Positions 35,801 to 48,014 of a stretch of DNA of 64,000 nt are shown here, piece by piece (positions within the stretch are counted from its first letter, which is position 1; the number at the start of each line of letters is the position of its first letter). The translations under genes were made by a program, and so were the position numbers. Origin of the DNA: Lepas anatifera (taxonomy: Eukaryota; Arthropoda; Thecostraca; Lepadidae); the NCBI GenBank assembly GCA_034440635.1, contig JAOTON010000214.1, forward strand, positions 236,001-300,000, written 5' to 3'. The notes under the pieces were generated by a model that did not search any database, had not been told where the DNA came from, and was given only the letters and a program-made list of their open reading frames with translations.

Positions 35801-36299
35801 ATGTGCACTGTACTTGAGGAGATTTGGAGGACGTTTCGACATTTCGTCTGTGGATTACCAACGGAATATCAAAATTTCCTCCAAATGCCTTGTTGCCTGT
35901 CCTGTTTCTTCATAAATGTCCTTGAGTGCCTTTCAAACGATGCCAGTGAAACGAATTAATATCCAGGGATATAATACGCTGTTCATTACTGGTTTTAAAT
36001 TGCGCATGTAAGTGGACTCAGCAATTTTTAGATCCCTGTTATTCTTGGCGCTGGTGGGAATTTCAATGGTAAATTAACGTTGGTATCTTTGGTTTTCATG
36101 ACTGCGAGAAAATTTAGCATGCATTCTCCTGAGGGTACGTCAAGACTTCGAAGACGGGCATTACTCAAGTGTTCACTAAACTTCCCGTTACAGAACGTAA
36201 ACTTCGCAGCTATATAATTGTGACGACTGAACGATTTGATTCACAGATCTGCTTCGCTGATCATATGTGAAAAGCAAGCGAATGTATGTGTCGTATTTT

Positions 36300-36960
36300 A
36301 TCTGTTAAGCGTTATGCTATGGTCTCTGACAGGTCTATCGAAGTTAAAAATCATGCCTACTGCTGCTGCAGAGATCTTGTATGGAGGGTAGCCGCTTTTG
36401 ATGAACTTGTTTTAAATTTTGATCAGGCTACGGTGGCAGGTGTCCTTTGAAGATGACACTCTTATTAAACTCTGTTTATTTCCGAGATAAGGACGGCTTG
36501 AATGGGATTTGTGAACTCAAAGGGAAGTGTCACTGGGGCCACCGCAGTTTGGATGAACAGCTTTGTTGTGTAAGAGCCGTCCTCGCGAACAGTGAACAGC
36601 GTATCCAGAAAAGGAATCGATCGGGATACACCTGGCTGGCCAAATGGAAATACAATATCCAGGATGCACCGCGCTAATTTGGCTGTAGAATTCTAGGAAG
36701 CTATGAACGTCATGAATCCATTTTCAAAAACTGTCATTTATTTACCTCAAGAAGTAGACCGAACGATGTCTTAGACTCTCAAGGAATTTTAATTCAAGTA
36801 TGTGCATAAAGACTATGGCAAAAAGTTGAGCATACCGGTTACTCATGGCACACCCCTGTCCCCCTTGATACTTCTTAGATGTGAATCGCAGGGCATGCTT
36901 TTTGAATCTCCGAAAGCAACTGATGGATGTCTTAACCAACTAAGCCAACAAAATGTATTG
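36300..36960 (-). pseudogene. Penelope-like reverse transcriptase fossil
   Basis: On the minus strand from about 36915 downward, the frame reads RFTSKKYQGGQGCAMSNRYA, then FMHILELKFLESL, matching the Penelope-like RT region that normally reads Q..G.AMG...A..FM..LE. After a break, IPFLDTLFTVREDGSYTTKL and SEINRV match the downstream PLE segment with FLD...dG. The catalytic Asp-Asp box is lost in the gap between the two pieces. Stops and frameshifts are present, so it is inactive. It is separate from, and on the opposite strand to, the right arm of the palindrome at 32-33 kb. Confidence 0.7.
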
Positions 36961-37570
36961 TAGACTTTCGGGTACAGATTTAACTTTGATGGATAATTCA
37001 GGTTTTTAGATAGATTGGCTTGGACATCCCGCTGAAATTTCGGAGCGGCCCAGATTTGGTCTCGGTTTTCTTCCTCGCGCTATACCTCAGTTTGGCGATG
37101 GAAGCCACGTGCCTGCCTGCGACTGAAGATCACATGGCCTTAACACAACCTTGAATGAATTTAAGGCTGGAGCTGCCCTGAAATGCGACGATCTAATAGA
37201 TATGCAGTGTTCAGGCCCGATTCGGCTGGTGTATGACAGTGGAGACTGGCGCATTTTTAAGCCCAAATAATCAGTCAATTCAGACGCGACGTGAGAAACG
37301 AATGAATCGAAAATTTAGCCGCCTGTTGTTTATCATTCAGCATACAATGTTGATGCGACTGAACAAGAGGTGAGTTAACCCCAAGTGTTGCTAGTAAAAT
37401 TCAGGAACGGTTTCTAATACCTCCTGCACTGCAGATATTAAAACCTGTCGTTCTACAGAAAAACAAAAACAAAACGCAGCATAACATATTGTGGCTTAGT
37501 GCTGCACGTTACGAACCATGCTTCATAATTGCTATTTAAAGATATTTCTCAGCGTTTCAGACAGCCCGAG
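36961..37570. other. No recognised gene; possible PLE upstream remnant
   Basis: Minus-strand sequence upstream of the RT fossil might hold more of the element, but no motif is recognisable. Confidence 0.35.
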
Positions 37571-38030
37571 CATAGTATAGAACAAAAGAGCAGAACTTAA
37601 TACAGCATAGCATAGCATAAAACATCATAGTATAGCACATCATGGAATAGCATGGCAAAGAGTATCATAGCGTAGCATAGCACAGCATGGAATTGCATAG
37701 CTTGATATAGTATAGCATAACATAGCATAGGCCATCATGGAATAACATAGCAAATCACATGATAGCATAGCGAAGTACGTCACAGCATAGCATAACAAAG
37801 CACAGCTCAGGATAACATAGCGAAGCAAATCATAGCATAGCGGAGCACAGCACAACATAGCATAGCGAAGCACAACGCATCATAGCATGGCCAAGCATAG
37901 CACATCCTAGCATAGCGAAAGCACAGCATAACATAACATAGCCAAGCACAGCACATCATAGCATAACGAAGCACAGCACAGCATAGCGAAGCATAGTGAA
38001 GCACAGCATATTATAGCATATCATAGCAGC
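37571..38030. repeat. CATAG/CACAG minisatellite
   Basis: About 460 bases of degenerate 5-base units (CATAG, CACAG, CATCA) form higher-order words such as AGCATAGCACAGCATAG. Minus-strand frames rich in Cys, Tyr, Met and Leu come from the repeat and are not genes. Confidence 0.92.
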
Positions 38031-38244
38031 AGCGATGAGGTGAGCTGCAGAGGTGTAGTGCACCCGGCTCTCCCCAGAAGCAGCAGCGGCAGAGGTCCCA
38101 CTGCAGAGATGCAGTATGCAGGACGGCAGCGCTCTGCAAGAAGTCCCTCGTGCAGCGAACCTTGATAGACTGCCGGACAAACTCGAGGAAGCCAGCTTCC
38201 TGGAACAACTGGAAGCTATGTCAGATGCTGTCACCGAGAGATAA
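38031..38244 (+). CDS. Possible terminal exon, unknown protein
   Basis: Composition changes sharply to GC-rich after the minisatellite. A plus frame open from at least 38031 to a TAA at 38242-38244 includes LSPEAAAAEVPLQRCSMQDG and ends with acidic, helical-looking LEEASFLEQLEAMSDAVTER. The only internal ATG (near 38110) would give 44 residues. No clear acceptor was found because the upstream boundary is repetitive. No family is recognised. Confidence 0.28.
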
Positions 38245-40480
38245 ATGACGGCTCTAATGTTTGGTTGTGTTCCGCCTTTTTTGTGCTATTACAGCTTCTC
38301 GCTGATGTCATAATCATCTGAGAAGCTTTGCACAAGAAAATCCTCGCGTCGCTGTTGTTATCGAATGATCACTGTCTTTAAGATCCGTCTTGTTTTGAAG
38401 GTTTCGACGTGACTACTAAATGGAAGCACTCGACATAAGAGCACAGTGCTTTCTATGTTGTGCTGTAGGTTTTCGACTATAGCTTCCGATTGCCACAAAA
38501 CACAACCTAACGATGCTAAGTCCGGTCATGTCATGTCATTACTCATCAGTACTTGCTGTGTTTGACTGAAATATATATTATTGGTCGCAATTGATAAGTA
38601 GTTGTGTTTATTCCGCCCGGTCCGCTGTTGGATTGATTCAAGCCAACCTCCGTGTTCCACAAAATCATGACTAACACGGTCGGGCTCCTCGTACGCTGTA
38701 CAAACACTCCAACTCCCTTGCACGTCCTGCTGATATTTAGATGCTCTGCAGGACCCCAGCGAAACCGATACTGCACCCGTCAGTTGGTGCCTGCCAAAAA
38801 TAGACGGCAACAGGCTGCTCTCATTTATTTTTTGACCTGTCCTGTCTATTATTCAGAGCTCAGACAGCTTCCTGGAACAGCTATACAGAACAGCGCCCAG
38901 CCTGTGCATTCCTTTTACGAGCTAGGAAAGAATGTGACATTTCCGTATTCGTGCTAATGCTAAGGTAAACATTAAGGTCTTCCGTGAAATATTCGATATG
39001 TGCACGTGATATAGCAACACGAGCGCTTCTGTGTTCGCAAGGTACGAATCATGGTCGTGAACAATGCCTGATTGTTATCGTCGTATTCGACGAGCCCGTT
39101 AGAGAGGTATAGCAGTGATTTTTTAGAATGGAGAAGGCCAATTCTGCTGATTGAAAATGTTTATAAGGATTGATGGACTCGATGATCCTGGGAACCCGCC
39201 TCTCGAGAGAACTAAGATCAAAATAAAACCTGGCGTGAATGAATGCCTGTGGGCATTACCGAAGAGTGCACTGCAGTCTTTATTGGATATATTCGTAGTT
39301 ACTGGGCCATGACGGAGAAGATTTGATATTTCCAACTTTTTGATTTAGAGTGTCTAAGATTGAGTTCACGTATGTTCTCCACGCCTTAAAAATCACCTCG
39401 TCGCAAAAACATAAATTTGAAAAGGGGATCTTGCTCCTCGTGGAGCGAGACCTGTCTCCTCGGGCGACGAGCAAATTATGTTAAAATGCTTAAGATATTT
39501 GCGTGAAAATTCTGGAAGTCAGTGAAGCAGCCCGTGTTTATTCTGCATATATATATATTGTTATTTAATCATCATGCTCTGATGCTCTGTTGGGTACCTA
39601 TGTTGGTTATACAAGGATACCTGGAAATGTACAGTGACCGAATGATTTTGGAGCTTCAAAGTTATGATCAAATAAGCAGCTGCAGGGGAGAGCAATCTCT
39701 CTCCCAATGATATGGATTTGGCCACCCCGCACTGACCTTAGCAGCTGGTGTGCCGGTGATCTCCAAAGATTGCTATTGAGAACAACCTGGTCATGGCAGC
39801 AATTTTAGTTTTCTAGCGTTTTTAGTTTATATCCAGTCTCAATCCAAATGTGCAATTTTCATAACGTGGAATATTGGATTTCTGTTGTGCTTTTAACTCT
39901 AAAAATATTAAAATCATAGGCAGATCCAGGGGTTAAGGAGGGCAGGTGCCCACCCCCCCCCATCGTCCCTCAGTGCCCTCCTGAAAGGTCGATGGTGCCC
40001 CCTGAAATGTCGCTTCTCATCCTCCTAGAATGCAAAAATCGGCGCTCACCGATAGTATTTGGCGACCAACTGATAGTTTTTGCCCGTCAAAAGTGGCGCC
40101 CCCTGATCCAGATGGCGCCTCCCAGGAAGGTGTCCCCCGATTGGCAATTCTGGACCTATGTATGGTTAAACTCAGGGTAGCTTTGGAATGTCTTGATTTT
40201 TTTCAGAATAGCGCTCATTTTGGACCGTGTAAGCTTCCCACTTATATAATTTCTACGAAACTGAGAGTGATCTCTTGGCGGCACTCTGTTTAATCTTTGA
40301 CTGATTTTTGGTGTAATTTTTCATAAAAATTATTAAAGATCCAAAGATGTGTGAAAGGAGCACATAACCTTCAACGTCCTTCACATTGCACATGGGCAGC
40401 AGCAGCAGGAACAACTCCAGAGCCCGCAATTGTTCTCTTCTGACGAGGAGGTATCTGGGCGTCACTTTTGGCAATGCGAG
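38245..40480. other. Mostly unrecognised
   Basis: No gene is recognised. A degraded CATAGG-family MITE lies at 39915-40160 (CATAGGCAGATCCAGG at the left, GACCTATG at the right). Confidence 0.45.
39915..40160. mobile_element. Degraded CATAGG-family MITE
   Basis: The left end CATAGGCAGATCCAGG is intact and the right end is shortened to GACCTATG. A C-run and GGTCGATGGTGCCCCCTG resemble text in the copy at 49942-50170. Confidence 0.5.
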
Positions 40481-40740
40481 GTGGGGCCTTGGCGTCACGC
40501 GCGGCGTCCAGGCCACGTGTCCCCGGCAGCTGCCTGTGGCTACTTCTTCACCGGCCGTGCGCGCTGGCCCAGCCAGCGGTCCGCACGTTCATAGAAACAC
40601 CCTTCCCGGAATGCCCGCCGCGCGCCGGCGCCGCCGCCGGCAGAAGCTGGAACTAAGCCAGACGGCGCGGCCTGGGACCTCGACCGAGTTAAGCCCAAGG
40701 CAGACAATGGGTGGCGGGGGTTCATTGCGGCCATTGAATG
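40481..40740. promoter_or_regulatory. CpG-rich island
   Basis: Very GC- and CpG-rich with an E-box CACGTG near 40515. The minus strand has an ATG frame starting near 40734 (MAAMNPRHPLSALGLTRSRS...) and the plus strand has several overlapping frames; none is recognisable. A CpG promoter or first exon is possible. Confidence 0.3.
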
Positions 40741-41660
40741 GGAGCGTGATTACATGGCCGTGCAGGGGACTTTTTGGCACATCCTGTGATGCAAGTGGGC
40801 TGGTTTGAAGTTTATGACGTATAGAGGACATGTGATATGGCTTGATGAGTACAACTTCTGAGTTTAGATGATGAAATTGTCAGGATTAATTCGGCCTAGA
40901 TTTAATCATGACTGACAGCATCAAACCAGATACGAGTTATCACATTATCTAGAACTATGCCGCCCCTCCACGTGCGAAGAAGAAGCGTCAAGCGCTTCTG
41001 GCTCTCCACGCCTGAACAACTCCAACACTGAGACCTGCTGCCTCATCGCTTTTCCGCATATATTCGCTTCCTGGCACCGACCGGTCATAAATTGTGAGAA
41101 CTGAGAGTGTGTTCAGCGGTGTTCTGCGCTGTAAAATCGGAGCGGATGAGTTGTATTGAGCGCGAGCGGCAGCGAACGTGCCGCTGAAGACTCGAGAAAA
41201 GAAACCTCCCGATGGTCTGTCGTTAGACTGTACATACCTGGTTGTTAGATCTGAATTTGCTCCGGCCCCAGTACCGAAGAGGTGGACAAAATGAGGATGC
41301 TCATTCGTGAGTGACGATGGTGATTGATGTTGAGGAATAATTTCGGAAAATGACGGCTGTCCTGTTCAGCGCGCTGTCTTGAATCCGATCGGAAAAGGAG
41401 TGTTAAATGATCTAAGGTCTGGTTTTTGCTGTTGTTAAGTTTTAAGACGTATGACATTGGCAATAAAACTCGAACCTAATCATTACGAGCTCTATGAAAT
41501 TAAGTTTATGTGTGCCCTACCATTTACCCCTTCCCATACCATGAAACCACGCTCCTACTCTCCTTCCACAGCACTCCACGTGGTGAAAGTCCCAGCATTC
41601 TGCGCAGCGGAGGTGCCGTCAGTCAGCCGAGCGCGGGCGTTTCCACATTTTTCACCTTCG
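40741..41660. other. No recognised gene
   Basis: Nothing is recognised apart from scattered short frames. Confidence 0.45.
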
Positions 41661-41664
41661 GCAG

Positions 41665-42075
41665 TTGCGGCGGCGGCGGCGTCGAACCACCGGTGCAGAC
41701 TCGACTGTGGGAAGCGGAATGTTAGTGGCGCATGTCCAATTTGCATTTGCAGACGCTGTAAGCCGAGTTTCAGGAACTGTGAGCCAGTGCCGAGTGCAGC
41801 TAATGGCTGCCGCTGATGGGTGCTGGGTAATGTCGAGAGGTGTAGTTAGCCCGGCGCACGCACCGCTGAGGCCACTTCAGATGGGTTCGCAGGATGGGTG
41901 GGGAGCTGGTTGTGCATGTGGCGGTGGGTCTGGACATGTTGGACTGTCTGCAGGGGAGGGGGTGCGACAGTCTGCAGCTGGGATCATAGACCAGCTGCAT
42001 GAAAACGATGGTTATGTGGGGGTGAACAAAGTGGACGGGCTGCCTCGTTCACGAAACATGACTGTCAATTCATGA
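41665..42075 (+). CDS. Possible coding exon, unknown protein
   Basis: A 136-codon plus frame begins in a GGC-repeat stretch without an ATG; the first ATG (near 41719) would give about 118 residues. It runs through a Gly/Cys-rich patch (GAGCACGGGSG) to IIDQLHENDGYVGVNKVDGL and a TGA at 42073-42075. Composition is plausible for coding, but splice sites and homologues are unknown. Confidence 0.25.
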   Translation: MRRRRRRTTGADSTVGSGMLVAHVQFAFADAVSRVSGTVSQCRVQLMAAADGCWVMSRGVVSPAHAPLRPLQMGSQDGWGAGCACGGGSGHVGLSAGEGVRQSAAGIIDQLHENDGYVGVNKVDGLPRSRNMTVNS

Positions 42076-42700
42076 TTCCTCCCTATTGAAACCTCAACTT
42101 TCACTTAAGTTTATTGGCAACTGAGCTTTCAACTCCGACCAGTCTGGGAGGCTAGATGCAGATTTTAAAGTTAAAAGGAACATCAAGTTACGGAGCAGAC
42201 AATTATTGGTTGCAGTAGGAACATCACATGTACTGTGAATAATTTCCATGTTTTGAAGGCAACGAAGAAAAGCTCATTTATATATCTTCATTTACATACA
42301 TGCATCGTAATCAAATACTCCGAGTGTTTGGTTGATGTTATTGGGCGCTGATGGCTTCTATTTATTTTCTTTCTGCCCCAAATTGAGTAAAATATACAAA
42401 CTTTGGACTAAATTTGGGCTCAGATTCCCTGCCACCAATTGTGCATAGATATGTGACGATTTGGGCTTACCGAAATACGAATTGGTTGAGGTATTAATTG
42501 CACTCAGACAAGCGAGCAGGTTGCAGTAGAAACACATCACTGCTACAAATACCCACAAAAGAACTGGAAATAGTTGACACATGTATCTTAACTAATAATT
42601 TACATGGAGGGCTATCGTACACCTAAGTCGTTTTTTTCCAGAAGTTTGTTTTCGGGAAACCGTTTATATGATTTTAAAGATATGTCGATTTCATCCGAAA
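42076..42700. other. No recognised feature
   Basis: AT-rich sequence with nothing recognised. Confidence 0.45.
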
Positions 42701-43048
42701 TCACCGCTTTAATTTCACGGCAGAGTCAAATGAGGTTCCCATAATTATACCCAATGCCCCCGTTATTTGTAGCCATTCATCACTGATGCCCATCGCCCCG
42801 TCGACTGTAACACTCATTTGGTGTGATGGTAACGGTGCTATAATCTCCACTAACGCATTACCCTGCTCTCCGTATGCCTGCAGCCAAGTTACATAAGATG
42901 GCCCTCTCTTCTTTCGCTTTTCTTGCGCTATTTGTTCTCTTCGATTCTTGTAAATTAAGTAATACTCACTGACATAGCTTTGTTCTAGGCTCGCCACGTG
43001 AATTTGTTCCAGGCGCTTCCAGTTTTGAAGCTGGTGCGTTGCGCCACG
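42701..43048 (-). CDS. Possible terminal exon, unknown protein
   Basis: A minus-strand frame stays open for 115 codons from just after an in-frame TGA (43049-43051) to a TGA at 42701-42703. It has no ATG before the middle. It reads as strongly protein-like: a Glu/Gln/Lys-rich helical first half (YYLIYKNRREQIAQEKRKKR) and a second half with IIAPLPSHQMSVTVDGAMG and TGALGIIMGTSF. If real it is a last exon or a transposon-derived fragment. I recognise no family and see only a weak acceptor. Confidence 0.33.
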   Translation of the reverse strand, partial: RGATHQLQNWKRLEQIHVASLEQSYVSEYYLIYKNRREQIAQEKRKKRGPSYVTWLQAYGEQGNALVEIIAPLPSHQMSVTVDGAMGISDEWLQITGALGIIMGTSFDSAVKLKR

Positions 43049-43051
43049 TCA

Positions 43052-45603
43052 GTGGAGCTCTCTGTCAATATCCATCTGGCACTGTGCGCTGGAATTGGGC
43101 CTTAGCCAGGACGGGGTCACGGTCCTGCGAGCTCAGTCGTGTTTGGGCACGCTTCCGGTTTGCGGTGAGAATGGTAGTGTTTAGGAAGCTATTTATGTCA
43201 TTGTGCGCCTCTGGGAAAACGTTGTGCACCTAATAATTCATGCAGTCTACTTTTCTCTTCATTTATGAATGAGATTGCCGACGTGGAATATGATGCCAGA
43301 GTAAGTTTTGTATGGATGACTACAAATCCGGAAAACTTTGTGATTGGCCCAAGTTTGTCCCTATTTGTTTATTGATTGGTAGGCTATTGAAACAACGCCA
43401 GGTCGGCAGTCCAGAAACGTGACAAAAACAGCTCGAAGCTTTCAATTGCCATTGGCCATAAAATTAAAAATGTTTCAATCAATGTGAATTCTTATCAGAG
43501 AGAGAGCAATTTTGACCCAACTGGACGCATATTTGTAATAAAAAACAACCTGTGATGTGAGTCGAAGTCAGTGTAATCTCTTCGTACTGTAGGTACACAA
43601 TCATGTAAATAACAAACATCATATACGCCATGTAAAAAAATCATAAACGCCAGGCTCTCGCTCATACCTGAACCATTGACATGACAAGAAGAGAACCGAT
43701 GACTCATTTTTTTCTGGTAAATTTTCCTGCATATGCGCAGTTACCGGGGTAGCAGCATGACTCAATAGGACTACTGGGAAGTGAGTTTCTTCGTGTCGGT
43801 GTTCTGTTACATATCATTGGAGCGCGCGGGGCAGGGCTGCACCAACAGCGGCTCGCGGCGGGCTGCCGGCGGTGCAGCGGTAGTCGCTGCCGTCATCACA
43901 CTGGTCGATATCGCGACAGAATGGAAATTACCTCCGCCTTTCAAGGGGTGAGAAGGTCCAAAACTAAATGGAAATTATGTTTTGATCGTTTTAATTTTTT
44001 TCAATCTTTAGATCTTCTTTTAATCTGTATTCCCAGCCGAGTATGTTACAAAAATGCTGAAGCAAAATAATTTGAATATGAGTTTGTTTGTACTAACCCT
44101 TTCTCAATTTGCTCAACAGTGCGTTTTACGTTTGAAACGTCTCTGTAATGCCAAAATAATCGCTAATGAAATCATTTTGAAGTCGGCATCACCTATACTA
44201 CCGACCACATCCGTGCGCCGCATCTTAAAGAAAACACGAAAATATTGAGAGATACTGCTTTATATGCTCCGGCAGTTTTCAACAGTGATTATTCTGACGA
44301 CATGAGCAAGTGCATTTCCTGTTACAGAGGTTTGCCCGGACGCTGTGTATTGTCCTCTATGACTACCTTGCAAAGGCACTTCTGTGAGTGCTGTTTGTTC
44401 TCTGTAATGATGGCAGTCAACGGCTGAGCATCTGGTAATAAGAACTGCGATCCGCAACTGCTGCCCCGTCGTTTGCTACACTCGGAAATGTCAGGCTGAG
44501 TCGATATGTAGCTCCCAGCAACGTTCTACCACGCCTTAAACAAGTTTTTTTGTCAATGGCATTCATACCATATCGCCTCGTCTCCTAGAATTAGTCAGTA
44601 CACGCTCCATGGGTAACTCAAGTGACCTTCATACTACTTAGAAGATAAAATATGTTATACGTGACGAGAATATGGAACGTGACAAGTGACATTACCGAGT
44701 CCCCAGTTGGTATTGAGGAACTATCTCAAGTGATCATTTTGCCCACATGAGCTCAAGAAGTATGTGTTGTAGCTGAATGAGCAATGTTCTGGTGTCATAC
44801 GTCTCTGAAAGTGGACGCACACTGTGAGGATAGGTAGGGATCTCAAGAAAAGCTTTGCAACGCCTACGAGTGTGATTCAGGGGCGTTGTCACCATAGGGG
44901 CCTGGTGCCCATGGAAGTTCAGGAGGACCCCCGCTGAACTCAGGAGACCCCCTTAGATGCTATCAGCCTTCAATCGATTCAAGAGTTTGATAACTGTAAG
45001 TTCATTACCAATAAGCACTTACGGCCACCTTTTTGACATTGGAACCCTCTAGGTGTGTATGGGGGAGGCCACCTGGTTGACGAAAGTAGTCTCTGAACAG
45101 GCCAAGGAGGAGGCCCATCTGACGACATAAATGACGTCAGGGGCCCGAATTAACGATAGCAATACCTTTATCGCCATTGGTTGTTACTGTATTTGTATTT
45201 TAGGCCACTGGCACGCGTGGGCGGCCCCAGGAATGACAAATGTGGCCCCCTAAACGATAGCTAATGCTCTGAGGCCAGTCCACCGAATGTGACATTTTCA
45301 ATATTAGAAGGTCAGGCTCCTGAAAAGGTCAAGGAGGCCCCGTCCAGGTACGCCAGTTGTACGTGGAGGCTTCATTTAGAACAGAGGGGGCCTCAGCGTC
45401 GCTTATGCATGCCTCAGTCATATCTAAGGCAGAGATGCATAGGAGACTCGTTGCGTAATAAGGAAGCCTTGCTATTGGACTCAAAATTGAATTGTTCCTT
45501 GCACGAGAATGCTATTGCTTGCAAACCTAATAGAGCACCATGCCTAATGATTCGTTCATTTGAAGAAAAATAAGATATTCGCGGACGGAAATTCAACCAC
45601 AAA
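43052..45603. other. No recognised gene
   Basis: Unassigned sequence. Near 44878-45240 GC-rich text with repeated GGGGCC/GGCCCC words resembles a decayed MITE, but ends cannot be paired. Confidence 0.4.
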
Positions 45604-45880
45604 ACATTACTTGTCACGTACGTCGCAAACGTGCGGTCCATAATGGAATATAGCAACGTGATCTAGAATGGCGCTGTCAAAACCCACACAGACCGAATCG
45701 AACGGGTGCAACATAACCGTTTGATCTGGCTTTCTTAGAAATCGATGTCTATCACCACAGAAGAATCCCTCTCGTATCAACACCTTGATAAGCTACAGTG
45801 CATGCGGGATAGGTACAACCAACACGTCATCATTCTCCGTAAGGATATGTACAGCGGTCGAATTAACTCATCGTTTTGAC
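45604..45880 (+). pseudogene. Jockey/CR1-like reverse transcriptase tail
   Basis: The plus frame reads TYVANVRSIMEYSNVI, a stop, then TDRIERVQHNRLIWLS, a stop, and YQHLDKLQCMRDRYNQ. This is the characteristic segment after the RT domain of Jockey/CR1/L2-type elements (VRPILEYAS.VW....IERVQRR). Two in-frame stops and the lack of upstream RT motifs show a truncated fossil. Confidence 0.75.
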
Positions 45881-46585
45881 TGGCATGTTTTCCATTATAA
45901 GTTCCAAATAGCGCCACCCGGCAAAGAACGCTGTTTGTCCGCAGTTCTCTCGGGCGGAAACCGTGAGGAATGAAATATCTAGAAGTGTTGTTCACCAAGT
46001 GAATAACGTGATCACGAACAGATTAAAGGGTGACTTTTTCAAATCATCAACGTCATTTTTAAAGGTTTTCTTATTGATAAATCCCTAGCATCTGTACAAA
46101 TGAGTGTAATAGTCGTTTTAGCGAACTCCATATTCTAATCAGTTTTGTGTTGTGTTTGAAAGATTGTACATTAAGTCCTCCTCTTGGGGTTTAATGCGTG
46201 TATGTTCGTAGTATTAGTATTGATATTGGTTCATTGTAAGCAACCTTTTTTAAACTGCATTACCTCATCTGTCTGTGAGTCCTACCTCTTGTTGATGTAT
46301 ATTAGCAAATATATAAATGCACAAATAGTGCATACAGCTGAAATTGGGGTGACAATATAAAAACAGTTATATCAAAACAAATGGTGTGAATTTGTTCTCT
46401 GTGAAGTTAACGAACTTAAACAAATACCCCGGCAGTCTGGCGTCTGGCACCCATGTACCCATGTAGTCTGGCGCCCATTGGAAAAGTCATTGGTGACCCG
46501 CTTGAGTAAGTTCACTTTATTATTCTTCGTACATTTGTTCCGCCTCCGACGCTGAGCATGGTCGACTACACACGAGAATCCAGGA
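45881..46585. other. Probable 3' flank of the RT fossil, otherwise unrecognised
   Basis: No gene is recognised. Sequence after the RT tail may include its untranslated end. Confidence 0.4.
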
Positions 46586-46755
46586 TGTATTGCAGTACAG
46601 TCTACTACCAAGGAAATGCCCTGCAGTACAGTATACCACCTATCAGCAAAATATGTATGGCGGTACAGCCTACCACCAAGGATATGTACAGCGGCACAGC
46701 ATACCAGCCAGATTTGTCCAGGCGTGTATGACGGTACAGTATATCTACAAGACCG
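46586..46755. repeat. Degenerate 31-40 bp tandem repeat
   Basis: About five units begin with GTACAG or close variants (CAGTACAGTCTACTACCAAG, CAGTACAGTATACCACC, GTACAGCCTACCACCAAGG, GCACAGCATACCAGCC, GTACAGTATATC). In one frame the tract reads Tyr/Gln/Gly-rich (YTTYQQNMYGGTAYHQGY), so a decayed repeat-encoding exon is conceivable, but a plain minisatellite is simpler. Confidence 0.65.
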
Positions 46756-47811
46756 GGAGTGCAGCATGCCCGGTCTCACGTTATGACTGTCTGGTACGAG
46801 GAAACAAAAATAAATGCGTTTGCAGCACCAAAGTAGATATTTGAAATAGTATGCACTTACTGTCTAGGCTCTTTCTGAATGCCGTGTGTTTGCGTAAATG
46901 ATTGAAAAATTAACGATTTTTCAACACGTATTCTGCACCATAATGCTCAGAGCACGCAAGAGGTTAGTACTCGATTAGACAAAGCATTAGGTTTTGTTTT
47001 CAACTCAGATTTGAAAATCTGACTGGGTATACGAGTTCCGGAGATTCAGATGAAGCCATACACTCTGCTCGGTGAGCGGTTTTCTCTTTTAGCCCCGGGC
47101 ACAAAACTTATACCTTTTTCCTAGCCATGGTCCGTTGCATGGACGAGAAGCAATAAAATGCACTTTTTACCGTTAAAGGGCGAACAGCATATCTGAAATT
47201 GTCGTGACCACAACATCTCTGTTTTATGATCTCAGCCCTCGCACGAAGGGTGCCTCTTTCGCGCGAAGCTTACGTCAACCCAGAGGCGTTGCTACGACTT
47301 GTTCTGGATGGGACAGACTCTGACCTGGCTTTGATCCCGACGGGGAGATACAGGGGAGAGTTTGGGATGATTTCTTTTTGAAATATATGTATTATAAAAA
47401 GTCCAGAGAGGCTCCTCGATGCTGGAACCAGGCATTCGTGGAAATTCGGAGGATGAGCTGTCAGCCGAAGAGGCTGAAGGGTCTACCTAAAGTGAAAAGT
47501 AGCAGGCGATATAATTATCCAATTTCCGAGAAAATTGGGCTGTGGTGTTTTTAGGCACCCGGAGTGTGCTGCGAGGTGTGGCAATTCCACTGAATAGTGC
47601 ATGGAGGTGGTTCGCCAAGCAGGGAGAGTCGATAGACACCCGCTGGGAAATTTCAATGATTTCTCATCTGATTATCGCTAGTGTGGTGAACGATATACAT
47701 TTTTGTGGATCTAGGTATCAGTCTGGTCCAAAACTTACTGTCAGAGGCCACACAAACTCCAGTGTGCTATGGCTAAACTGAGCACCGGTGCTTCTCATTG
47801 CAACTACTCAG
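46756..47811. other. No recognised gene
   Basis: Nothing is recognised. Confidence 0.4.
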
Positions 47812-48014
47812 TCAGCTTCTCCAGACGCAAGCTGGACAGGTGTGCCACCCTCGCTGCGTTCATTTCAAATGCCTAGTCTCATTCCTGAATACTGCTTTGT
47901 GACTGGGGTTGCCGCTGCCAAGCGTCGTTTCCTTCACGCAGAGAGGCTTCAGCATCAGTGCATGTTGTGGCTGGTGGGCCATGTCGAGCCTGGCAGTGCT
48001 TCACCAGACTACAG
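47812..48014 (+). CDS. Possible internal exon, unknown protein
   Basis: An acceptor-like CTCATTGCAACTACTCAG ends at 47811 and a donor-like CAG followed by GTAGCT begins at 48015, bounding 203 bases. The frame is open throughout and includes SLIPEYCFVTGVAAAKRRFL and QHQCMLWLVGHVEPGSASPD. It is protein-like but unrecognised, and partner exons were not found. Confidence 0.25.

Noticed and set aside
37640..38004. Cys/Tyr/Leu-rich minus-strand frames
   Set aside because: Direct products of the CATAG minisatellite.
37571..38030. CRISPR-like array
   Set aside because: Units are 5-base tandem words without unique spacers, in a eukaryotic context.
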